Assembly (NCBI RefSeq): GCF_001648555.1
Contig: NZ_LQXM01000030.1
Span: forward strand, 186,001 to 250,000
Source: Rossellomorea aquimaris TF-12
GTDB lineage: Bacteria; Bacillota; Bacilli; Bacillales; Bacillaceae_B
DNA: 64,000 nt
Direction of reading: 5' to 3'
Part shown: positions 44,715 to 53,124 of the stretch, one piece after another
How positions within the stretch are numbered: position 1 is the stretch's first letter
Layout of the letters: every line of letters begins with the position of its first letter
Translations under genes and position numbers: made by a program
The notes under the pieces: model-generated
Database searches by the model: none
The model's input: the letters and a program-made list of their open reading frames with translations, nothing else
Told to the model about the DNA's origin: nothing

Positions 44715-44734
44715 TCCCCTGAAACTTCAGGGGA
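44715..44734 (-). terminator. Terminator between the two cassettes
   Basis: TCCCCTGAA pairs perfectly with TTCAGGGGA. TTTTTATTATTA follows on the minus strand after two bases. It closes cassette 1, so cassette 2 needs its own promoter in 44595-44714. Confidence 0.88.
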
Positions 44735-44743
44735 ACCTCCGAT

Positions 44744-46435
44744 TTATAATAACGTCTTCCTGAAACCACTTGCTTCGTAATCCCTTGTATCAAAATCCTT
44801 TACAAATGGGGAGATTTTTATTTCCGGGTGTTTGGGAGAGTGGTAATACATAAAAACAAGTTGCTTCGCCCGAGTCAAGGATACGTATAGAATCCGTTTT
44901 TCCTTTTCCTCAAGCTCCTTTTTATCAGCTTCAAAATCCGGAGATTTCGACTTGACGAGTCTCACTTTATTCAGACTTTCCACCTCGTCCCTGTGTGGAT
45001 AATGCTTTTTATCTATATCCAGTATGAAGACATAATCGAATTCTAATCCCTTGGTCGCCTTCGCCTCGATGAGATATACCTTAGGCCCATGCTGTCGATG
45101 CCCAGACTGGGTGCTGCGTTCAATATAGGTCCTGAGCTTGAAATACTGTTCGAGATATATCTTAATGTTATTTTCATCCTGTGTTTCATGCCTACGGTGG
45201 ATGATTGCGAAAGTCCTATTGGGATGTATCTGATTTATGCTTCTAATTTTTGTACTTATTTCATCCAGCATGCCGACATAAGTTTTAAAAGCTTTTATCT
45301 GCGGTTTTTCTCCGGGTCGTGGAAAATACTTCTCATCGTCATACTTGGAGTCTTCACTTGAGCGATTGAAGTTTAAGGAATTCGCCAGCTTCATGATGGA
45401 ATAGGTCGAACGCCAGTTCCGTTTCAACACGACGTTGTTTCCGCTCCTTATATTGATGCCAAGGGCCTTGTAAGAAAATGGGCTGCTTTTATATATTCTT
45501 TGCCTCTCATCTCCACTGAGGGATAAAGTACCTTTATCGAAAGCCACTAAGACCCTGAGCTGCATCGGTTGGAGGTCCTGTACCTCATCGATGAAAATGT
45601 GGTCATACATCTGGTCCTTCTTTAAGAGGTGGAAATTCTTCATGATGAGCAATGCAAAATCTTCTGGATCAACCCTATTATAGAAGTTCTTCAGTTGGTC
45701 TTCTTGATAATATACAAATAATCTGAATATGGTCGACCGTTGTTTCACAGATATATTTGGCAGCTGCCCACGCCCTACCCGGTCACACAATAGATAGTCT
45801 TCCTCGGTGATGAATCCATTTCCCTTCATCCACGCGAATTCCTCTGATAAAAATGATGTATTCTGGGTTTTTTTGATTGTATGGATAGCCGGAAGCTCCT
45901 TAAATTCATCGGATTCAAGCAAATCCATCAAACGGAGGATACGGGCCCTCACCTCGTCCTCCCCCCGGTTCAATCCCTTATGATTCGTGCGGAATTTACG
46001 GACTTTGACACCTATCGAGGCCAATAAACGATGCGCCAATTCATGAAAGGTCAGAAAATCGACCCTGTGGTTATGTTCCTGGAGTGCATCATAATACTCC
46101 GACTGCCTAAAGCGGTTCTGGGCATCTTTAATCAGCTCTTCACTGTAGGAAACAAACAGGAATCTTTTTCCGAATTCCTCGGACATCTTCTGCATCATCC
46201 TAGTTAAAAGGGTTATACTCTTTCCGCTTCCAGCAGTGCCCTTCACAAGCAAATGGGTGGATTCCATTTTTGCTACCTTCTGCTGCTCATCACTCAGTTC
46301 AATGTTATGAAGGAACTTCTTGGTTTGGTTTACTATATCATTCGCTGTGCTGGGGATTGTCGACAATGCCTCGTTCAATAGTCCGAATGCTTCGTTAAAG
46401 TTCGTTTCATCAGTTGTCATCTGTGTCATTGTCAT
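44744..46435 (-). CDS. Short superfamily I (UvrD-like) helicase, cassette 1
   Basis: A 563-residue SF1A helicase. Motif I is VKGTAGSGKSITLLTRMM (about 67-84), II HIFIDEVQDLQPMQ, III SGDERQRIYKSSPFSYKALG, IV LKRNWRSTYSIMKLANSL, V EAKATKGLEFDYVFILD and VI KRILYVSLTRAKQLVFMYY. It has about 40 extra N-terminal residues over its cassette 2 paralogue. The start overlaps the end of the AddB-like gene by 26 bp, which implies translational coupling. Confidence 0.9.
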   Translation of the reverse strand: MTMTQMTTDETNFNEAFGLLNEALSTIPSTANDIVNQTKKFLHNIELSDEQQKVAKMESTHLLVKGTAGSGKSITLLTRMMQKMSEEFGKRFLFVSYSEELIKDAQNRFRQSEYYDALQEHNHRVDFLTFHELAHRLLASIGVKVRKFRTNHKGLNRGEDEVRARILRLMDLLESDEFKELPAIHTIKKTQNTSFLSEEFAWMKGNGFITEEDYLLCDRVGRGQLPNISVKQRSTIFRLFVYYQEDQLKNFYNRVDPEDFALLIMKNFHLLKKDQMYDHIFIDEVQDLQPMQLRVLVAFDKGTLSLSGDERQRIYKSSPFSYKALGINIRSGNNVVLKRNWRSTYSIMKLANSLNFNRSSEDSKYDDEKYFPRPGEKPQIKAFKTYVGMLDEISTKIRSINQIHPNRTFAIIHRRHETQDENNIKIYLEQYFKLRTYIERSTQSGHRQHGPKVYLIEAKATKGLEFDYVFILDIDKKHYPHRDEVESLNKVRLVKSKSPDFEADKKELEEKEKRILYVSLTRAKQLVFMYYHSPKHPEIKISPFVKDFDTRDYEASGFRKTLL

Positions 46436-49013
46436 CCCATCCTTTCTTGGAAATATCTACAGCGTATAAAGCATCCTCGCAATATCCGGCATGTGGGCAG
46501 AGTTTACAGAATTCGGATGGATTTGCCTCAGGCAACCCCTCATCTATTGAAGCGATTTGCGTTGCGAGCTCATTCCTTTCCCGCCTCTTCCCTCTCACCA
46601 TCGCAAATGAAGTCCTCCACCGTTCATTTTGGAAGGCACCACGGTGGGTCAGGTATTGAAAGTACAGGGTGCTTTCTGCGTATTCAACATCCTCATACTT
46701 CAATCGATTGGTCAATCCATACTTCCTCATGCTCTGAACGAGGTTTTCCTCCATATTCGTATCAATGATTGCACGTAGGCGGACATCACCCATGAACGGG
46801 AAAAGGGTCTTCATCAACCGCATGACTTCGGTTTTGTTTTTTCCGATGGAAGCATACAGCTTCACCACATTCCCCATCAGGAATCCTTGGTGAAATGAGG
46901 AATCATATGTTGAAAAGCGATCGACGACACTACTGTAGAAAAAGCGTCGCTTGCATAAATTCATTTCAACGAATTCTTCATTGGGATATGATAGAAGTTC
47001 CTCCACCACTTTTGCCTTTTGATCCTCAGACGGTCCGGTGGAGCAGTTTACATATTGATACTGTGAACCTTTATCGTCAGCTGCCTTTTCCACATCCAAT
47101 AGCTGCAAATAAATGGATTTGTCGAGGTTTTCGTGGTCATTCCAATTCCTGATCCAAGACAGCTGGATTTCCCCGTTGAAGCAAAGTCCTGTATAAAACA
47201 AATATTTTGAAAATGAAAGCTCATGCTTTTTCCGAAATAAGTACATATTAGCTGCAGGATTATCCAATTCTCTTAATAAGGCTTCGGACAATGGCCAGGG
47301 CATCGGTGTTTGCCCATTAGGAAAGTGCTTTTCGTCCATTCCACATAAATGAAGGACCTTATCGGATTTCTTATAGATGAGACCGTCCAGGGCTTGCATC
47401 TTTTGAATCTTAATATTCTCTTCAATATCCAATGCTTCTTCAAAATCCTCTTCATCCTTATCCTTAAGACCCGTTTTCAGGAATACGACTATTGCATCCG
47501 ATAAGTCGGAAATATTATAGGGGCTATTCGATCGGCCAGGTCGCCCCAGCATATCCTCCAGCTGTGAGACGAGTTTTTTCTCCGTCTTCCCAAGTAGTGA
47601 GTCCCGCGTTTCATGATTATCGAGTAATTGTTTTATTCGATTGAAGTGTGTCTTGATCGTCACCCTTTCTTCCTCTATATTTATCAACCATTTCGCATCT
47701 TGTATCAACTTTTTGATGAAAGCCTCAATGATCCCTATTTCCTTTAGTGTCAAAGACAGGAAGGAAAATCGAAGCACCGGGTTTACACGCACAGCTTTGA
47801 AATGTTCCCCTGTTCTCAACCCATGAGTTTTAATGGGGCCGGATGATGACCGCTTCGCCATTTTCAATTTTTCTATGGACGACAGCCATTCTTCAACGGT
47901 CTGACACTTATCAAAGTACGGTAGGATTGCCCTTAGCTGCTCTGTATAACTTCTTGCATTAAGGCCATCGTATTCAAGCCATCCCGATGCGAAGCATTCA
48001 GCCAACATCGAACCATTCAAGAGATACTCCTGTTTCGATTCATCCCAGATGGAGTGAAGATGCAGCAAATACTGACCGATGGGATACGACAGAAAATGTC
48101 GCTCTTCTATGAACATATCAGGCTTGAATTCCATCAATCTCCCAGTCAGTTCATCCTGGTTTGGTGAGATATAACGGTGGTTTTCCTGTATATCCTGTAC
48201 AAAATCAATCATATATTCATATGGTTTCTCAGAAATGGACGGCAACGGCTGCCTTTTATAACTCCCTTCAAATGCAGAGGCAAACAACCTGCTTGCCATA
48301 GACATGCCCTTTGATTCCGTCAGCATCCACTCCTCTTTGGAGACCCAACCATTTTCCACTGAGAAATTTTCCTCCAAGAAGGAAAAAATTGCAGGATGGT
48401 CCTTATGGTAGAGATTAATGAATACCAGGTTCATCCCCCGCTCCTTCCACTTTGTGAAAACATGGTGCTGTACAGGCGTGATGAAGTAGAAGCCATGGAG
48501 GACTACGGTATTACCCGTTGTATCAAGGAACGATTGTATGGTATCAAAGGAATCCAGGTTTTTTACTGCATCTTCCATATAGGTATCGAAGGTAGACAGC
48601 ATTTTCTCCCACACATCGCAAAAAACACGCTCCTCCACCTTTTTACAGAGGGGGCGAAGACTTTCCGGTCTCAACCCGATTTCTGTAAGGTTCCTCATGG
48701 TTATCAAGACATTCAACTGATTGCGCTTAAATGATTGGATGATTTCTGCTGAACCATCATCATCCCATGCCCTTAGATGATCCGCCAGCTCAGCATATTG
48801 CTCGAACCGTTTATCCACATCATTCCATTCAGGATAGAATTTCTGGATGACCTCTGTCGCCGAGAAAAGCCCGGACGCCACCTCCCCCGTGAGACCATGC
48901 TTCAATGACTCTGTAGCACAGATGTGAGGGGAATTCCTAAATGGAGCATATTCGGGCAAATCTTGAAAGGTAAACGGATTTTCATACATGATGACATCCA
49001 CTTTTACACTCAT
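46410..49013 (-). CDS. AddB/RecC-like protein with iron-sulfur cysteines, cassette 1
   Basis: An 867-residue paralogue of 38915-41542. Shared features are the opening (VDVIMYENPFTFQDLPEY versus IKVYTYDDPKRWRHHSQF), VVLHGFYFITPVQHHVF, LRAILPYFDKCQTVEEWL, and the C-terminal EMNLCKRRFFYSSVV plus PSEFCKLCPHAGYCEDA. The four staple cysteines are kept; no nuclease D...ExK motif is visible between them. The tail is acidic (WDDNDTDDN). A good SD (AGGAGG) precedes the ATG. It begins 12 bp after the AddA-like gene. Confidence 0.8.
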   Translation of the reverse strand: MSVKVDVIMYENPFTFQDLPEYAPFRNSPHICATESLKHGLTGEVASGLFSATEVIQKFYPEWNDVDKRFEQYAELADHLRAWDDDGSAEIIQSFKRNQLNVLITMRNLTEIGLRPESLRPLCKKVEERVFCDVWEKMLSTFDTYMEDAVKNLDSFDTIQSFLDTTGNTVVLHGFYFITPVQHHVFTKWKERGMNLVFINLYHKDHPAIFSFLEENFSVENGWVSKEEWMLTESKGMSMASRLFASAFEGSYKRQPLPSISEKPYEYMIDFVQDIQENHRYISPNQDELTGRLMEFKPDMFIEERHFLSYPIGQYLLHLHSIWDESKQEYLLNGSMLAECFASGWLEYDGLNARSYTEQLRAILPYFDKCQTVEEWLSSIEKLKMAKRSSSGPIKTHGLRTGEHFKAVRVNPVLRFSFLSLTLKEIGIIEAFIKKLIQDAKWLINIEEERVTIKTHFNRIKQLLDNHETRDSLLGKTEKKLVSQLEDMLGRPGRSNSPYNISDLSDAIVVFLKTGLKDKDEEDFEEALDIEENIKIQKMQALDGLIYKKSDKVLHLCGMDEKHFPNGQTPMPWPLSEALLRELDNPAANMYLFRKKHELSFSKYLFYTGLCFNGEIQLSWIRNWNDHENLDKSIYLQLLDVEKAADDKGSQYQYVNCSTGPSEDQKAKVVEELLSYPNEEFVEMNLCKRRFFYSSVVDRFSTYDSSFHQGFLMGNVVKLYASIGKNKTEVMRLMKTLFPFMGDVRLRAIIDTNMEENLVQSMRKYGLTNRLKYEDVEYAESTLYFQYLTHRGAFQNERWRTSFAMVRGKRRERNELATQIASIDEGLPEANPSEFCKLCPHAGYCEDALYAVDISKKGWDDNDTDDN

Positions 49014-49025
49014 CCTTTACTCCTC

Positions 49026-51539
49026 CTATCGCTCTTTTTTCAATATTTTCGACCAAGTCATTTTGTAGGTATCGTTTTTCAGGTTCCGGATGATCATCAA
49101 CTCATTCTTCGCCCTGGTCATCGCTACATAGAGAAGCCTTGTTTCTTCGTGGATGGATTCAGTGTCATCCTGTGAATTAAGCAACTCAAAATGATTATTT
49201 TTCCTCTCTTCATGGCCTGGTTTATTTATTAGCCAACCTACCCTTCGGCGCTCATTGTCAAAGATGATTTTGCTGAATGAAGTCGTGAAAGGACGTTCTG
49301 TGAAAGGGATGATGACTGTATGATATTCAAGCCCCTTTGCTCTGTGAGCAGTCAAGATATGGACGTGATCGATTTCCGCATCCATGCCTTCCACAGTCAT
49401 TTCCTCTTCATCACGGTTGGTTGCAATCTGTACACGCAGCCAACTCTCGATTTTGTGAAGGGAGACAAATTCAGCTGAAAATGCCTGATGGAGCATTTCG
49501 AATAATTTACCTACATTCAACTTATATTTTTCCGTATCGTTGACTGACTGTTGTTGGAGTTGCTCAGGTGTATAATCTTCCGAAAGAAGATTCACCAAAT
49601 CATCCATACGGCGGGAATATATCCAATTGAATGGCTCCCTTTCCTCAATGATCGTCCTCAGTACCGATAAGACAGGTTGATAAGTCAGAAGCCGCTGATA
49701 ACGCTGGAATGGGAAAGAGGTCGATTCCTTCATCCTCTCGATTGACGACTCTTTGAATCCATTTCGATCAACAACTTCATGAAGGATATAGTCCTCCAAT
49801 TGCCCGTAAGGACCATGCAATAGGTTGCTTAGATATTTACCATCTTCAGGATGGAGGAGGGCGAGTACCAAAGAATGAAAATGACGGATGGCCTTTGACT
49901 GAAAGAATCCACCACCGACTTCAAGCTTTGTCAATAGTTGCTGCCCCCTGCACCATTCATCCACCAAACGGGCCTCCTCGACCGTCCTGGTCAGGACTGC
50001 AATCTTTTCCCGCTTTTCTTCCTGTGGGTTAGAGTCATTCAGCTCAACTATCCTCTTAAATCCGGAGACTACCTTTGGTAGAATATGATTCCTCATATTC
50101 TCTTTCGTTTCCTCACGTTTAGTCTCAATTTTCAAAGGGTCATCTTCTTCGCCGCTTCTCATCCCCACCAAGCGGTCACTGCTTTCCTCGCCATCAACAT
50201 CATAATCAAGATAGCCTCTTTCCCCCCACAAGGAGAAATGGACATCCATTTGTTCCAACAACCGCTCGGTAGTCCGATAATTCTTCTTTAGGTAATACTT
50301 TCCGTCATCGATGAAAATATCGCGTTGTCCAAGCTTCTCTTTCAAGATTTTGAACGCAGTGTGGTTTGCGCCCCTGAAGCGATAGATAGACTGCTTTATA
50401 TCCCCAACAACAAACAAAGTTGCCGAAAATGCCTCTTGGATGGTCGCTATCAACCGTATTTGGATATCATCACTATCCTGGAACTCATCCACGAACAGAT
50501 GGGAAATGGGCTGGCTTATATTCTTGAATGCATCCACTCCATGTCTTTCTCTTATTTCATCTATTTGCCTTGTCAAATCATTCATTGTAACCGCATTCAA
50601 AAGATTCTTCTCTTCCTGAAAGCGGCGCTCCAAATTCCGAATAACTGTTTGCAGCAGGTTGTTCATGCGCTCATTGCCCATCGTCCCTTCTCCGAAATCC
50701 GTTCCAATAAGTATTTCTGCTGTCGAAAAGCCCTTTTGCTCGAACCTCTCAGAAAAATCATATATAGTATCTATCAACTCATAGAGCTTCAATGGAGAAA
50801 TCAGCGCTTCAATCGTCCCCGATGCTTGAGAGAGTTCCTTTTCGAAAAACCTATCGAGCTCCTCTTCAATCCATTCTTTCTTTTCCTGTTTAAAGCTTCG
50901 TAGCGCCACATTCAACCCAAAGCCCCCGAGTGAACCAACTTCCTTCAGTAAAGATTTAGAAAAGGAGTGAATCGTTTGGATCCTTATATCGGCAAGATGC
51001 TCGATCAACGTTAAAATTCCCCGGCTCCCTGTAGCCTTGAAGCGTAAAAATAAGCTTTCCCTCAGCTTATCATACATATTCCGTGCAGCTTCCCTCGTGA
51101 AAGTGATCATTACTATCTCAGCAGGTTTGACCTTTGCTGCTAGCAATAGATAAAGAATCCGATCGATCATGACGGTCGTCTTCCCTGTACCCGCCCCTGC
51201 CTTCACCATGATATTTTCATCATAGGCTGCATGCTCAATCAAGAACTGTTCGATATTGAAACGAGGGAAGAACCTGACTATGTGTTTCATCTCCTCGAGT
51301 GATTGACCATCAATAACTTCAAACGTCTGTGTTATCGATATATCCTCTTTATGAATATGTAAAAGATTGGCGTCGAGATATCCTTCAAAATCATCTTTAT
51401 CTTCCAACAGAAAATCTGAATTTGTGAACAGGAGGACCTTAATCCCTCTTGCCAACAACTCGGCTATTTCTACTAGTTTTCTATTAATGCTTTCATTATC
51501 TGAAAATAATACGTAAGAGTATCGTATCGTCCGTTGCAT
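49026..51539 (-). CDS. AddA/UvrD-like helicase without NERD, cassette 1
   Basis: An 837-residue SF1 helicase. Motif I is VKAGAGTGKTTVMIDRIL (about 113), Ia FTREAARNMYDKL, II FVDEFQDSDDIQ, III GDIKQSIYRFRGANH, IV KKNYRTTERLLEQMD, V LTAHRAKGLEYHTVIIP and VI RLLYVAMTRAKNELMII. The N-terminal 110 residues (RGIKVLLFTNSDFLLED) align with the linker after the NERD domain in the cassette 2 protein, so only NERD differs. No C-terminal nuclease. First gene of cassette 1. GGGGAGG is upstream. Confidence 0.9.
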   Translation of the reverse strand: MQRTIRYSYVLFSDNESINRKLVEIAELLARGIKVLLFTNSDFLLEDKDDFEGYLDANLLHIHKEDISITQTFEVIDGQSLEEMKHIVRFFPRFNIEQFLIEHAAYDENIMVKAGAGTGKTTVMIDRILYLLLAAKVKPAEIVMITFTREAARNMYDKLRESLFLRFKATGSRGILTLIEHLADIRIQTIHSFSKSLLKEVGSLGGFGLNVALRSFKQEKKEWIEEELDRFFEKELSQASGTIEALISPLKLYELIDTIYDFSERFEQKGFSTAEILIGTDFGEGTMGNERMNNLLQTVIRNLERRFQEEKNLLNAVTMNDLTRQIDEIRERHGVDAFKNISQPISHLFVDEFQDSDDIQIRLIATIQEAFSATLFVVGDIKQSIYRFRGANHTAFKILKEKLGQRDIFIDDGKYYLKKNYRTTERLLEQMDVHFSLWGERGYLDYDVDGEESSDRLVGMRSGEEDDPLKIETKREETKENMRNHILPKVVSGFKRIVELNDSNPQEEKREKIAVLTRTVEEARLVDEWCRGQQLLTKLEVGGGFFQSKAIRHFHSLVLALLHPEDGKYLSNLLHGPYGQLEDYILHEVVDRNGFKESSIERMKESTSFPFQRYQRLLTYQPVLSVLRTIIEEREPFNWIYSRRMDDLVNLLSEDYTPEQLQQQSVNDTEKYKLNVGKLFEMLHQAFSAEFVSLHKIESWLRVQIATNRDEEEMTVEGMDAEIDHVHILTAHRAKGLEYHTVIIPFTERPFTTSFSKIIFDNERRRVGWLINKPGHEERKNNHFELLNSQDDTESIHEETRLLYVAMTRAKNELMIIRNLKNDTYKMTWSKILKKER

Positions 51540-51717
51540 TTTTTCAAAATTCCTCCCCTGCAGGAAAATGTGACTCTATCTATTTTACTAGAATACCATT
51601 TATATGGAAACGGGAAATATGTCTGGCGCCTAATAATTATCCTTAAATAGTCGTATAATATTTTCTATGAATTCAATTTTAACCTTTCACTGATTACATA
51701 AAAAAGGGGCTAGGATT

Positions 51718-52152
51718 TTGGCGAATACACGTGCAAATTCCTCAAACGTCAATAAACATATTCTCTTATCTGACCTGGAACTAATCCAATACTCTAATAC
51801 AACGATCTACCAGAAAAGCGGGTACTTCTTCTTATCACCATCCGTCCAGAACAATCACTGGTGGTTCGATCTCAGAAAAGTTAATATTGATAAATTTAAT
51901 AGAAATATAGAACAGGGCTTTCTGCTGGTCAGGTTGCTTGATAAATTCCTTATCTGCAAACTGGTAAACTTCATCGATAAAATGATTTCAGATGATATTT
52001 TTGCTAAAACCAAAAACAACTGCATCCATTGGAAGTTCAATATTGTTTATCGCAACAGTAAATACATAGCCATAAATCAGAAGGATAAAAAGAAGTATTT
52101 GCTTAGAAAGGTTTCTGTAATGCGGTTGAAGAAGTTAGTGGGAATAGGATGA
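51718..52152 (+). CDS. Hypothetical protein beside helicase cassette 1
   Basis: A 144-residue unrecognised protein. It is rich in Lys, Asn, Ile and aromatic residues, e.g. SGYFFLSPSVQNNHWWFDLRKVN and NCIHWKFNIVYRNSKYIAINQ, with a basic end (KKYLLRKVSVMRLKKLVG). TTG start at 51718 with AAGGGG upstream. It is divergent from cassette 1 and ends in its own hairpin. Pattern and place suggest an accessory or DNA-binding protein, but this is inference. Confidence 0.6.
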   Translation: MANTRANSSNVNKHILLSDLELIQYSNTTIYQKSGYFFLSPSVQNNHWWFDLRKVNIDKFNRNIEQGFLLVRLLDKFLICKLVNFIDKMISDDIFAKTKNNCIHWKFNIVYRNSKYIAINQKDKKKYLLRKVSVMRLKKLVGIG

Positions 52153-52194
52153 AACTTATTACTTTTTATGTTTTGTAAATATGAGGTGTTGAAT

Positions 52195-52223
52195 AAAGGA
52201 AAGTCATTAAATGACTTCCCTTT
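52195..52223 (+). terminator. Hairpin terminator
   Basis: AAAGG-AAGTCATT pairs with AATGACTT-CCTTT. It lies 43 bases after the stop of the plus-strand gene. Confidence 0.6.
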
Positions 52224-52283
52224 ATAATATTAAGATTATATTATTCTTATAAACTACCATCAAGTTGACTAAACATGTAGGTA

Positions 52284-52900
52284 TTATTCAATGTAATAAT
52301 TTTCCACCCATGTATGTGGATGAATATGAATAATTCGATTGGCGTCCTTATTAGGAAAGTTGTTTGTAATTATAAGGTCAATTTAATTTTTTTGTACTTC
52401 TTCTTAAGAGTTAATTTCTTGCGAACAATTTTTTGAACTTCTTCCCACCCAATTCGAGCTTCATCTAAATCTTAATTTGATATATTCCACAACTGGCAAC
52501 CCCCTTAAGACAAAACAATCCCCATGTTTTTTGTAAATAACAAGTAAATATTGTTTTGAGCTTAAGTCATTATAAAAATCAGACTCTTCCCAGTCTTAGT
52601 GTACAAACTCTTTGAATGTTTTGTGTGGAATTGAAATACTTTGCTCAATATTTTCTTTTTCTTCTATACTTATTGTCTTAACTTCAATATTAGCTTTTTC
52701 AAACTCTCTGGCCCAATCGGATTTAACAACAAGTATTCGATAAGTTAGTGAACTCCTCAATTTCATGTGGACTACTTATAATAGAGTCATAAGCATCCAC
52801 TTTCTTACGATTATATTCATTCAATACATAGGTCATATAAGATTGTTTAAAACAAAATGTTCTTTTCATGGCTTTTACTTGAGGGCATAAAACTCCTGAG
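52284..52900 (-). pseudogene. Decayed Sau3AI-like endonuclease gene
   Basis: Several frames on the minus strand carry pieces alike to the C-terminal half of the intact nuclease at 53125. They include EFEKANIEVKTISIEE (compare EFKKAGIAVKTVTV), DWEESDFYNDLSSKQYLLVIYK (compare DWEDTRVYDYLSTTKFLLVVYE), DEARIGWEEVQKIVRKK and NNFPNKDANRIIHIHPHTW (compare NNLPSQVSGPQILHIRP). Stops (TAA after FVH, TGA after LRFR) and at least two frameshifts break it. A weak upstream piece (KKVDAYDSIISSPHEIEEF) may belong too. Further remnants to about 53050 are not assignable. Confidence 0.75.
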
Positions 52901-53124
52901 GTACATGAGTCCTTTGTTTGTTGTACTTGTGTATTAAAAAAAGAACATTATAACCTTAAACTTTTACGCTATTGTACTCATGTACTTTACTTAAACTCAT
53001 TCCTATACGTTCAACGATTTCTGTAACTAAGTCATTCCCATTAATACCCTATACAGACAAAAAATTGAATGTAATTTATAATGAAGTTGAGTAGTGGATG
53101 AAAGTTTCTATTAGGGAGATGGCG

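Noticed and set aside
49026-51539. Assignment of the cassettes as the housekeeping AddAB
   Set aside because: The AddA-like proteins lack the C-terminal RecB nuclease, the AddB-like proteins lack Walker A and nuclease motifs, and a third helicase is present twice.
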